64,000 nucleotides of DNA from Leptodactylus fallax (taxonomy: Eukaryota; Chordata; Amphibia; Anura; Leptodactylidae). Each line of letters begins with the position of its first letter. Position 1 is the first letter of the stretch. This document shows positions 24,868-36,540 of this stretch, in pieces. The DNA lies in contig CAMRHE010000655.1 in NCBI GenBank assembly GCA_947044405.1, forward strand, positions 434,001-498,000. The letters run 5' to 3'. The position numbers and the translations under genes were made by a program. The notes below the pieces were generated by a model, which was not told where the DNA came from, ran no database searches, and saw nothing but the letters and a program-made list of their open reading frames with translations.

Positions 24868-26220
24868 ACTAGTGATTATACCATACATGCCCAAATAACT
24901 GCCATAGGGTGCTGAAATAACACAGTCAGACATTTGCTTAAATAACACTGCCCAATCTAAAAAATAGGGCATGTAGTTTGATCATAAGCGTTTGTCTTTA
25001 CATAGCATCAGGTAACAAGTGTACGATTGGGATTGGGGGGGGGGGGCGGATGCAACCTACAGATGCAGATGTAAAGACCCTCAGGTCCAGCTACATCAAC
25101 TTCAGCGGTAACACGTGATTTGCCCTGTGCAACCACACAAGTCACATACCCCCAAAAAGTTGATATAATTGATGCCAGGGCTAGCAGGGCTCGGAAGACA
25201 CATCAGGAGGGCCCCCACTGACGATAATGCTCCCCACATCTTATTCTAGGAGTTGCAGCCTATGTGCGCCTTGGTGTTGTACCTGTCAGTGTGGCAGCAG
25301 CAAAACTATAACTGCTTGTCAGCAATTGCTGTCAGGCCCCACTTGTGCAACCAAGGATTACTGTCATATGTGACAGCAGCCATTAGCTCCTCCAGATGAT
25401 TTACCCAATTGTTATAGCCTTTTAGGCCTGGCTCCTCCATGATACATTTCCAGTGATAATAATAGTGATAATAAGTTACTCCCATCCCCCTAGCAGAGAA
25501 CACCCGGGGACAACACCACAACATTATGATTAGAGGGCTCCCCAAACATATGCTTGGGCACCCAGAAATGACAAATATGTCCCTACATGCAGTTAAATCC
25601 ACCGTCTCACCCGCAAAGTGTTCCTCGGAGCTCTTTTCAATTATTGCCAATTATAGTATTAAGGTTGATAACAGATAATAATAGCTTACACATAGACGTC
25701 TTGCATTGTATATTTTGATATACTGTTCAAATTCAACACAGTTTCTACATGGGGGATTTTTGCCTATATTAGGAATGGTATTATTAGTTCATCTGTCACT
25801 GTACTGGAAGCTTTTTAGTGGTATTGTATTTATTGCAGATTTAAGCTTGCACTAAGTAACAGGTTTAGCCATTGCACACCTCAGGCTAAACTTCCAGATT
25901 AGTTATGGCCCCATCAGGGTCTGGTTTTGCTGTTTTAAGACAATTTACATTACTATGTTATTATAGGATAAGATTTACCCAGATAACGCAGTGTACCATG
26001 TGCTTCTATATTTGTGCAGGAGGATCACTACAGTAACCAGAACCCACCTATGTAATAACTATTTAGAATTTATAAAATCCATTTCCTTCTAATAAGGGTA
26101 AAATACTAAGAAAGAGGGACTGTTTTGCAAAATCAATTTGCCTCTTTCCTTTAACCCCCCTCTCTTGTACTTTGCCTTTGGTGGAATATTAGATTTTATG
26201 ACTGGGCATGGGTTATGCTA

Positions 26221-26429
26221 GGTTCACACCTGCGTTCGGGTTTCCGTTCTTCAGGTCCGCTTGGGGAAAAAAAAATAAATAAATAAAAAGCGGTTACATA
26301 GAGTAAAATGGGGTCCGCTGGGTTTCTTCCCAGTTTCCCGCTTGCAGGACTTTTCTCTCCGGATTCGGGGACGGAATCCCCTTAGAGCTGAACTTCTCAT
26401 CCCTAGAGTTTTTGTGGTCTGTCCCTATT
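26221..26429 (+). repeat. direct repeat, copy 1
   Basis: This is nearly identical to 27379-27599, except for one fewer A in a run and a 12-bp deletion before CGGATTCGGGG. It begins with the GGTTCACACCTGCG MITE terminus but ends GTCCCTATT with no matching inverted end. Confidence 0.85.
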
Positions 26430-27378
26430 TTAGGTATAGCACTGCTTCAGTTTATAGAGGGCAGTGCATTCCATAGATATTCTCTGTTTGGTGTTCTTTG
26501 TATCTATGTTTCATGCACCAACCCTCAGGCACAGTTCCTAACTGTCCCAAATATTCCAGCACAGTCCTGAATTTTTTGAGTCAATCTTAGCATGCCCAGT
26601 ACAAAAAAAAGTGGGTGGCGATATTCAGTGTGGGAGCAGGATTTAAATATCTCTATATCATCAACGTAAAGTATGTCCTCATCATACCAGGGGTCTTTAG
26701 GGCTGGTCCAATTATTCTATTGATCGTTATGTGTCACATTGAAATGGTGGTGACACTGTTGGCTCTGCTCACCTTTTTAAGGAAGTACGTCCACATTTTT
26801 TTTTCTCTTTCTGCCCGTTAGTAATGGGCATGAGACTCACATAGAGCCTCTTATTGACTTGTATAAAGAAAATGACTTCTCGTCTTTCTAAAGAGCACAA
26901 ATGAATTGTTGAATTAGACTGCCAATCACGTGACTCAACAAAGGGTGGGAGTCGAGCATGTATTGCAAAGAAGTAAATGGGGCCTACTAAGCAAGTTAAG
27001 AGTAGTGAAGATTACAAGATGCCTGGTACTAACAGAAAAAAATAGGAAAAATGTGGAAGCGTTTCCATAAGGAAATCAGCAGTCACCCATTGACTATAAT
27101 GGACCAACTAGACCGAAAGGAGACAAGGTGGTGCGGTGCTCTCCTGGTGCTGCTGCCACTTGGTTCTAGATGGTCCCAATGGTCTTACCACCTTCCAATT
27201 AGACACTGATGACAAATCCAGGTGATACACTATCAATGTCTGTCCTCACACAAAACTTTAAAACCCTTTATATAAGGAAAATAAATGAAGAGCTGCTATG
27301 CAATTGAGAGGCAATGTAAATGGACTTCAGGGGTAGTGTTTGTTTTTAAAGTAGTTTGATTGCTAGGGTCCGACCACT

Positions 27379-27599
27379 GGTTCACACCTGCGTTCGGGTT
27401 TCCGTTCTTCAGGTCCGCTTGGGGAAAAAAAATAAATAAATAAAAAGCGGTTACATAGAGTAAAATGGGGTCCGCTGGGTTTCTTCCCAGTTTCCCGCTT
27501 GCAGGACTTTTCTCTCTGCATTTTTCAAGCGGATTCGGGGACGGAATCCCCTTAGAGCTGAACTTCTCATCCCTAGAGTTTTTGTGGTCTGTCCCTATT
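27379..27599 (+). repeat. direct repeat, copy 2
   Basis: This is the second, slightly longer copy of the repeat at 26221-26429, lying 1.16 kb away in the same orientation. It ends about 200 bp below the possible terminal exon at 27799. Confidence 0.85.
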
Positions 27600-27798
27600 G
27601 TAAGAAAATGTAAGAACTCCTCGCAATCCTAACATTAAGATGATTGGTCTTTCCTATGTTTGACAACAAGTCATTGTGTTTTGATTTACGAGAGGTTGTT
27701 ACGCTGATGATGAAGATGAGACTAATTTGCTCAGTTCCATAAAAATCCTCAAAGACGTTGGTCTCCATTGATAAGTGACTACACAAGAGCTTTGCTTC

Positions 27799-27950
27799 TC
27801 AGGTTGACACAGCAGTTTTACAGACCTCCATGTATTCCTGAATCAGCTGCTTTAAAGGAGTGATGTCTTTTATAACCGTATCAGGAAGAACAGGAATATC
27901 TTGACTTAGGTAAATCCGCCTTCCTGTAGCAATTTGTGGGGCTGGTTCTT
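27799..27950 (-). CDS. possible terminal exon of an unrecognised gene
   Basis: This candidate was found by splice logic. After the acceptor ATATCTCTTTAG, an open frame begins EEPAPQIATGRRIYLSQDIP, continues for 30 residues ending EYMEVCKTAVST and stops at TGA (27799). The composition looks protein-like (amphipathic, DITPLKQLIQEYMEVCK). I do not recognise the family. No AATAAA is evident close downstream. It could be a real lineage-specific gene, a decaying gene, or chance. It has no relation to cep126 or cfap300 and lies between them on the same strand. Confidence 0.3.
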
Positions 27951-28087
27951 CTAAAGAGATATATGACAGGTGTACTAAAAGTCATAGCAAAACAGTTTCT
28001 TGTTTGTTTTTCATCTGTCATGTGGAGAGATAAGTGAAAGATATGGTGGAACAAAAGCCCTCCTTGACCTTCACTCATGGATCTCAC

Positions 28088-28148
28088 CTTTGAAGAGATT
28101 TGGAAATGTTATTGATCCGTGTAGTCCAATAAAGAACAATGATAGGTT
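28088..28148 (-). CDS. possible penultimate exon of the same gene
   Basis: After a GTTCACAG acceptor, 20 codons (NLSLFFIGLHGSITFPNLFK) plus one base run to the donor AAAG|GTGAGA. The phase fits the exon at 27799-27950, joined across a 137-bp intron, and forms a Glu codon at the junction. The upstream frame is closed by TAA just before the acceptor. Further upstream exons were not found; the sequence on that side is the decayed tandem array. Confidence 0.25.
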
Positions 28149-28204
28149 CTGTGAACTTTAGAGATGACCTTCCCCCCACGTTTGTACTAGGCTCATTATG
28201 GTGG

Positions 28205-29390
28205 AGACTACCTAATAAGATTGGGCTATCTACCAAAATATTGTGCACCCAGAAATTGTATTTTAGTGATATGACTTATGGTTTCTTCCAGTCTGATGAC
28301 CATGAATGAAACTGTAGGCAAGAATTGTTCTTCTTTTAGAGGGTTATCATAAACTTTATATTGGGTGAGCAAACTACTAAAGCATATAACACCTTGATCA
28401 TTCAACACCCAACATCTGTATTTTATTGAGGGTAATAATAGTGTAATAATCATCAATTGTGTTTGTCATTTAGGCAAGTAGTGGCCGAGAAGAAAGCTTC
28501 TGATAATTGGGCCAACTACCAAGACATCCAACATCTCCATCATCCAGCAACAAAAATCTATATTTTAGTGGGTTACCTATGATTTCTTTCAAAATAATGA
28601 CCATGAATGAGACCTATTCTACATCTATGAACATGAAAGTGGTAGGCAAGAAGAACTCTTTTTCCTTTATCTGGTCGAAGGCAGAGCTAACACCCAAGGC
28701 ATGAATATATATCTTCATCACCCATTGTATTTTTTTGAAGGTTACCTTTGGTTTCTTAAAATCTGATGGCCATCAATTTGGTCTGTCATTTATTTATGAA
28801 ATACTGTCAGTAAGGTAAGTAAGAAGGACTGTTTATTTCGGGATTCTCAAAAACCTTATGGTTAGACCACCCAAGACATGAGTTTGCAACATATTCATCA
28901 TCCTGCACTAAACTTCTGTATTTCATGGCGAATTACATAAATCTTCAATTTTTAAGACCATCAATAAGGTCTATCTTTTATCCATGATGTACTATCAGCA
29001 TAGTAATAGGCCAGAAGAACCGTTGTATGGTTTACCATTAACGTTACAAAGGTAACACCAACTACCAAGATATAGAACATCTTCATCATCCAGCACCCAA
29101 CATATGTATTTTTATTGGGGTTCCATGTAGTTTTTTCCAATTTGATGCCCATCAAAAAGGTCTATATTGTGTCCATTTAGTGTCTTTTTGTTTTCATGAG
29201 TTGCAATAAATCTAATGGGGTTAAGGACAACTACAGTACTATCATCACCCAGCATGCAACTTCCTTATTTTATTGAGGGTCGTAAATGGTTTTGTCCACA
29301 TTTGATGACCATCAATAAAGTCAAGTCTGTATCATCCATGAATTACTGATCATGAGTAAAGTGGTAGGTTTACATTCTCATCTGACCTGG
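28205..29390. repeat. diverged tandem array, ~165-195-bp unit, about 7 copies
   Basis: Each unit keeps the same ordered words: CATCATCCAGCACCCAAC-like, then TGTATTTTATTGAGGGT-like, then TTTGATGACCATCAATA-like, then a GTAGGCAAGAAGAAC-like word. These start near 28205, 28350, 28505, 28685, 28860, 29040 and 29225. Units are much diverged by substitutions and small indels, so the array is old. It matches no other repeat in this window. Confidence 0.65.
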
Positions 29391-32300
29391 TTTAGTCCTA
29401 GTGACAACATTTGTTGTTCATCTCATCCCTTTTATTTGCAAATTAGGACATTAAGAACCCACTGTGATGTCCAAAGCTTTGGAATCTGCTAGCTGGTGCC
29501 TGAGGCTAGGGTTTGACCTTTTCTTTAGAGATTCAGAGGTGCCATGTCTCCAGATCAGAATCTTGTAAGCAAAGTAGGTAAAGAAAAGGTGGCCAAGGAT
29601 GCAAAAATTTCTCCCTGATTCTAATATTTCTTATTATACCAAAAAGTTTTCCCAGGAAAAAATTTATGTGATTGAATATTTACATAGCAACTAATGAGAA
29701 ATATAGTTTAAGCATTCCTTATCAAAGTGTAAAGATAACCCTCTTCCAAACCAAAAACCACTATTTACTTTCCACTTCCTGGCTTTCACCTCTTTGGCAC
29801 AACCAAACCTCAACTCTTGGATAGTATTATGTGGGTCTTGACGTGTTGTTGGAAGACACATTGGGTGCTGGTTCAAGGCCACATGTGGAGTGACCCACAA
29901 CAGGATACCAATTAGCATTTTTTGGTGGTCCTCTCTATTTTTTTCAAAAAGCGACAGAACAGGTTGTGAGATGTTGGGGGAGTGATCAATTGTCCTCTCG
30001 GCAAACATGGGTTGCTACAACTTGAAGTGCAAGCGCTAAACCAGTGGCACCACAACCTTTTCTGGCCTGAGGACCACATTGTCAGACTGTAAAAAGCCCA
30101 AGGGCTGCAATAAAACTTAGAGACATTTATGGCCATATTGTCTGATGGATATAAGGTCCATTTATCTTCAGCACTCTAGAGGAGAGGAAACAAGATCCCT
30201 AATCTCACGTAGTGCCACTCCTCTACTCTGTAACTCGGCACGTAACACAACTCACAACACGTGAGCATCGATCTACAAGAGCAGAGATGCTCAACTTTTT
30301 CTGGTATTCTCATCCAATACATTTATGGCATATCGACAGTATATTGAGACTGCCGCACAATGTCCCCCAAATAAAAGTGCCAATGGCAGCACTCTGTGCT
30401 TGTCAACCATGTCTTTGTGAGCTACAGTATCAGCGTATGAATTGTTTATTATTTTCCGCACCGCCCCAGAGCCTACAAGTATTATACTCTGGGGTTTGTA
30501 GAGAGCCCAGAGTATAATAATGATTCGTGTGGCGAACCCCAAAAGTCTTAGGTTCCTGTCCACCTCAGCAAAACTCAACAAAGACCACTGACCTCTGACC
30601 ACAGAGAAGCACTGACCTCTATTGGTAAGACCACTGATGTAACTATAGAGGTCGCAATGGTCAGATCCAGAAGCCAAAGGGGGCCCATAAGTAACCCTCA
30701 CCAAAATAGGGCTGGATAAACTTCTTTAATCTCCTTTCTGATTTCCTTTGATGGCTGCCAGTCTGCACATCATAAATTCATGACTCCTGCCCTATGGTTA
30801 TCTGGAGTGAGAATATTTATGATATACAACCATCCACGGTCATAAAGGATAAAATTAACCCTTTAATAGCAGTTGGTCATCAACATATAGTCATGGAGGG
30901 ATTCTGCAGGGGGAGGCTGTGGCACATAATGGAGGGCAGTGACAAGGGATAGGAATGACGGGAAGCTTGTGTGCACAGACATGTTGTGAACAAATCTTCA
31001 TGGCAGTCTGGACCCAAATGGAAAAAGGAAATGTAAATATGAACAGATGGGATGCGTCTGATGGTTGTGATTATAAGTTGCGCTGGGGTCCAGGCTGAGC
31101 TTTTGCATCAGGGCTTAGTTACACCCCTGACTAAGGGCCTAAATCCTGGCTATACTCTTCTTAGAAGATGCTGCGGAGAAAGTATATACATGGGATTAGA
31201 AGGCAAGCCAGATGAACCAATGTGTGATCAAAAGGAGCAGCCCACTGGGAATCTTTCCTCTAAAGTATATGGCCCCTCTGCCCCAGTACCCACTAGGGTT
31301 CACCATCTAAATTCTATATAGTATGTCTTTGGAGTATGGAGGGAAACCCATGCAAACATGGGGAGAACATACAAACTCTATGCAGACGTTGCACTTGGCC
31401 AGAGGCCACTTGACCAAGGCAACAGTGTTAACCACCGAATCACTGTGCTACCCTGCCTGCGTGGCTCAGTCTGTACTGATCCATAATCCTGCACATACGT
31501 AGCGTATCTAGTGATTGTTTTGTCACCAAAGAAACAGTAATTACCCAGAAGGGGGTAAATCATGGGGTGTATTAATCTAATGATTGTCATGTCTATAGGC
31601 AGCCTTGTTCCTTCAATCGGATCAAGTCTTCCTGATACGTCATGTTGTGTTCTACAGGTAGCAGGTATTCTCCTCCCGTAAAGTTCATGTCATGACCTCG
31701 GTGAATGATGTTTCTGTATTTCCTTTATTGACGTCAATCACAACTTAACAGGTAGATGTTTTATGAAGGAGGTTAGACTATGAGCACTAACTTGCTCAGC
31801 AGGATTGGCGAATCAAAGAGCGTGCGGTGTGTGTTTACTGCGGACAGATTGCTTTATTACTGAAATTACTCCAGCCCTTCATGATGTCAAGTTAACTCCT
31901 AATTATTGGCTGCCTGGTTAGACAAGCTATACTTATTATAAGGGCTGATGGGGAAATGAAAGGACTAAGTGACTAGTATATGCCGTCTGTAAGTACTGGA
32001 TGGGACATGCTGACAACTTACTCCTTCCCTCATAGGTTGTAAGTGCCCGCGTGTAGGGTCTTCTCTTCAACTGTACCAGGTGGTCACTAAAGGACCTTTT
32101 ACACAGGCCGGGAATTGGATCAAAGTTTGTAAGAACTTTCATTCAAGGGATTGTCCAGGCCATAAATATCTGATCAGTGGGGAAATGATGCATGGATCGG
32201 CTGTTTGGCGCCACTTCTGACACCCATACTACAGTGTATGGAGCTGGAAGCAGTTGGCCAGACCCTTTGGGACCATTTGGGAGTTGCGCTACAGTAACAG

Positions 32301-35300
32301 TGCCTGGCCGCTATACAGGACACTGAGCCATCTACAGTGTATAGTGTGGGTATCGGAAGAGGTACTGAGCAGCTGATTTGTGTGAGGGCCACTTGTCGGA
32401 TTGGATATTTATAACCTACCTAAGGATAGGCCGTAAATAAAAATTCCTAGCCAACCCCTTGAGGACACGGAGATTTTCCACTTTTGCCGTTTGGTTTTTT
32501 ACTTCCTACCTTCCAAAAGCCATAACTTTTTTATTTTTCTGTTCATAAAAGGGCTTATTTTTTATGGGACAAATTGTACTTCATAATGGCTCCATCTAAT
32601 ATTCTGTACAATATACTAGAAACCCAGAAAAAAAATGCTAAATGGGGTGGAATTGGATAAAAAATTGACACAATTGTGCCATTTTCTTACAGGTTTAATT
32701 TTTACATTGTTCACCGTGCATTAAAAATGACATGTTAGCTTTATTCTGTCGGTCGGTACGATCACAATGGTATCAAATTTATATAAATTTTCATGTTTTA
32801 ATACCTTTACAAAAATTCTACTGTAAATTGTGCAGAATATTCGCCATGTTATAACAATCGTGATTTTCATATTTCAGTGTACAGAGCTATGGAAGGTGTG
32901 TTTTTCTGGGGGGTAATATAAAGTTTTTATTCATACCATTTAGGGGAAAGTATGATCCCATTATTCAATTTTTTTTAGGAGTCTGAGCAGTGAAAAAAGA
33001 CAATTCAGCAAATTATTTTTTTTACCATTACAGCATTCATCATGTGGAAAAATTGTTTTTGGCCTCACATCGGCCCATGTAAAAGGACCCTAAGTTGGTT
33101 TATTGTATTTGTTTTTGCATTACTAAAGCGACTAGAACATGTAAAAAGGACAATAGAGAGTACTTAATGGTCTTCAGTTTACTAAATACTGTACAGTATA
33201 AAACTCAACAGGAAAACTATGACTCTGCTGTGACCTTTAGTGATGGTACTTATCCAAAATCTACAGATTTTTGGAACATGTAGGCATACTGTAGGACCTG
33301 CATGTATAAGATATATCATTAACCCCTTCCCACCACAGACATTTTTTGATTTTCGGTTTGGATTCCACGCCTTCCAAAACCCATAACTTTTTTCTTTTTC
33401 CATTCACAGACCCGTATAACAGCTTAATTTTTTGTGAGACAAATTGTACTTCACAGTGGTACCATTTAATATTCTGTATGATGTACAGTACTGGGAAGCT
33501 GGAAAAAAAAATCAGAATGAGGTGGAATTGGAGAAAAACTGCATTTGTGCGAATTTCTTACAGGCTTTGTTTTTACGGCATTCACCGTGTTGCCAAAATC
33601 ACGTGTCAACTGTATTCTGTGGGTTATTATATTATTTTTTTTTACGTTTTAATCCTAAATACAAAAAATTCAAAACATTTTTTGTATTCGCCATATTCTG
33701 ACACCCGTAACTCTTTTATATTTTCGTGTATTGTGATGCATAAGACGTCTTTTTTTTTGCGGGGCCAGATGTACTTTTTATTTATTTATACCAATTTGGG
33801 GAAAGTCTATTGCTTTGATTGCTTTTTATTGCTTTTGCGAAACAACAAAAAATATGGCGGTTCGGCTCTTTTGATTTTTTTTTTCTCCTATAGGGAAAGG
33901 GTGATGTGAAATAAAATTGCTGTAAATCATGGCACTTCTATTACAGGTTGCATAGAGCAGCCTATAATAGAAGTGTATGCCAGACAAGTCTGGGAGCCTT
34001 CAATAGGCTCCTGGCTGTCATGGTATTTGATCGCTGGCGATCCATCACGAAAATGGCAGTGTCTATGTGGCTATGGCAGTCTCTCAGTTCCTGAGCGGGC
34101 ACCATATTTAAATACCCAACATCTGCCATACTATTGCGGAGCTGTCGGGAAAGGGTTAATGTCTAAGATGACAATACCTCTTGTAATGGGTCGTTTGAGA
34201 CAACCTTTAAGACATTTATAACAAAAAACACAACAAACCAGCTGCACCTCATGGACCCGATTGGGAGAGATTTATCAAGCCTTTATATAAATGGGAATGA
34301 GCTGCAGCCATGTGATCAATGGATGCAATGTCATGTCCTGAGAAGAGGAAGTGGAACTGTTTCTGAAAGAAAGCGGCCATCTTTTCTAATCATGGATAAC
34401 CCCTTTAAGGGGTTTCCAGGAAAAAAATATCAATGACCTAGGTAATCAATATCAGATTTATGGTGGTCTGGCACTTGGCACCCCACCATTCAGTCTATAT
34501 CAGCAGTTTCAGCATTAGAATTACAATTTATGGAGCCAGAAACAGTTCAGTCCAGATTGGCTCTCATTCACTGTTTAGTTCTGGCACCATGGGGGAGCCA
34601 AGTGCCAACTGTGACATTATCTATTGTTAGCAGTGGATATAATGATCAGTAGGTGGTGTTATCTATAGTGGTGTCATTGTCTATTGTAATCCTGTCTGTG
34701 ATGTAAATGAGGTTATCAGTGCAAAGGAAACCTCTACAGAATTGACAAGTGTTGGTCTATTACTAGGCTTAGTTGCCAGAGTGAAAATTGCAGGATAAAG
34801 CACTTTTTTTAAAATATAGATAGTGACATGGAAAATTAAAAATAAAATCACAAATTCTTAAGAAATATGTTTGGTTTAAAAAATAGGCCATTTTTGGTTG
34901 ACACATTCCCTTTAAGTACAGACCCAGAGCTGGGTGTGCACCCGATTTGACACCAAACCATGGCAATAATTGTAGCTCGTGCTAGATCTGTCTGGTGCCA
35001 GTCTGGGCCTGATGTACAGACACCAATGACGCCAGTTTTCATGGTAATTTTTTTTCTAATAGGATGTTCTGGGGGCTGTTTGTATTGCGTCCTTCCAGGA
35101 GACAGTGACTGGTATGTATATTGTGTTATTTAACATCATCTGGTTGTTTTTTAGTCTTTTGTAGCACATCACATTGACCTCATCATCTCGGAGACAGTGT
35201 AAACAATATTCATGGAGGAGAGATGGAGTTACCACATCGGATGTCGTAATCGCAGCCCTTGACCATTCTCTGGCAGATCTGGAATTAGTTATAAATGTCA

Positions 35301-35700
35301 TTGACTGATGCAAAGCAAGTGAGATGTTTACAAACTCTATCTGGCCGCGGTCCATGAGAACAGCTGGCTGCAGGCGCTCTCTGTAACACTGGGATTCCTC
35401 AGCAACATGCGGTCACCTCGAGCTGTAATGGCGGCAACCTGTATGTGATATGGAGTCACAGCCTGGGGTACAGTTTGTGTATGTCCACATGTAAGATAAT
35501 GGGTGGTACAAATGGGGTCATAGGGGTAACATCAGAGGCGTAACCTGAAGATGTCATGGGGCCCCAACCCACCTTGTGCCATTTACAATAGTGGTATATT
35601 TTATGTGGAGAGGGATGTTTAGTGCCCCCTCAGGGTGCTGGGCCGGTTACCTGATACCGCTGCACCCCTTATAACTACACCCCTGGGTAACATGAAACGC
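29391..35700. other. intergenic: interspersed repeats with unique islands
   Basis: It holds a partial reverse V-SINE (31310-31452), two related AT-rich interspersed repeats (32460-33090 and 33320-34220) sharing GACAAATTGTACTTCA and AATATTCTGTA, and abutting TTAA element ends at about 34393-34402. Two stretches, 31640-31960 and 35100-35400, look unique. Open frames of 137 and 187 codons here lie in repeats and resemble no protein I know. Confidence 0.5.
31310..31452 (-). mobile_element. partial V-SINE-like copy, reverse orientation
   Basis: On the minus strand it retains the head and middle of the SINE (GTTTGTATGTTCTCCCC, CCAAAGACATAC), but the B-box region is decayed and the tail is missing. 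Confidence 0.65.
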
Positions 35701-35704
35701 CAGA

Positions 35705-35720
35705 GTATCTATCTATCGCA

Positions 35721-35761
<41 letters not shown>

Positions 35762-35971
35762 CTCATATCTATCTCTCATATCTATATAATATCTATTGCA
35801 TATCTATCTATCACATATCTATCTATCTCTCATATATATTTAATATCTATCTATCTCTCATATCTATCACATATCTATCTATCTATCTATCTCTCATACC
35901 TATCTAATATCTATCTCATATCTATCTATTGCATATCTATCTATCTATCCCATATCTATCTATCAATCTAA

Positions 35972-36011
<40 letters not shown>

Positions 36012-36144
36012 GCATATCTATGTATCTATCTCTCATATCTATCACATATCTATCTATCTCTCATACCTATCTAATATCTATCTCATATCTATCTATCTAA
36101 TATCTATCTATCTATCTATCTATCTATCTCTATCTCTCTAGCTA
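35705..36144. repeat. complex (ATCT)n / GATA-type microsatellite
   Basis: About 440 bp of ATCT tetranucleotide repeats have interspersed ATCTCTCAT and ATCGCAT interruptions that form a higher-order pattern. Confidence 0.95.
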
Positions 36145-36239
36145 TCTAAGACTACGTTCACATATGCTTTGCAGTTCCTCTGGTGGAGTGTCTATCAATG
36201 CAATGTCAGGATACTCCCTGAACCCCATTATATCAATCC

Positions 36240-36540
36240 ATCTATACAGGGCCGTTTTAACACATTGGTGGGCCCAGTGCAAAAGTTTCATAAGTGGGCC
36301 CCCCCATCACCACCCCTTATAAATACCTGACCCACACAAATTATAATGCCCCGTCAGTGGCCCACATGTGGTATAATGCCTCCTTAGCGGTCCCTTACAA
36401 TATAATGCCCCTCAGTGGCCCATCACACTATCATACAATAACCTGTCCCACCCCAGTGGCTCCTCAGACATTATATTACAATACCTCCAGGTTGCCTCCA
36501 CAGTATAATGTCCCCTTTCCAGGTTGCCCCTCAGCCAGTA
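36240..36540. repeat. degenerate ~35-bp tandem repeat (TATAATGCCCC..AGTGGCCC)
   Basis: About eight imperfect units alternate TATAATGCCCC-like and CAGTGGCCC-like words. A decayed relative lies at 42848-42970. Confidence 0.7.

Larger units (their letters stand above)
22738..27798. other. intergenic region upstream of cfap300
   Basis: Beyond the promoter this holds a nested MITE (23219-23373), TAGGGCTACACTGCGA-family repeats (24000-24290), a further hairpin (24360-24640), a small GAGATGAGC-ended MITE (24715-24867), a 13-base G run near 25031 and a direct repeat pair (26221-26429 and 27379-27599). The 25080-26200 stretch looks mostly unique. No exon was recognised. Confidence 0.5.

Noticed and set aside
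30291..30704. 137-codon minus-strand open frame
   Set aside because: No family resemblance and no splice or start context; it overlaps a TATTATACTCTGG hairpin repeat seen elsewhere in the window.
33346..33909. 187-codon open frame on the plus strand
   Set aside because: It lies in an AT-rich interspersed repeat whose sister copy at 32460-33090 does not keep the frame; rich in Phe, Tyr and Ile as expected from T-rich DNA.
35056..35355. 99-codon minus-strand open frame in unique sequence
   Set aside because: Looked at as a possible exon because the DNA is not repetitive, but the translation resembles no known protein and splice support was lacking.
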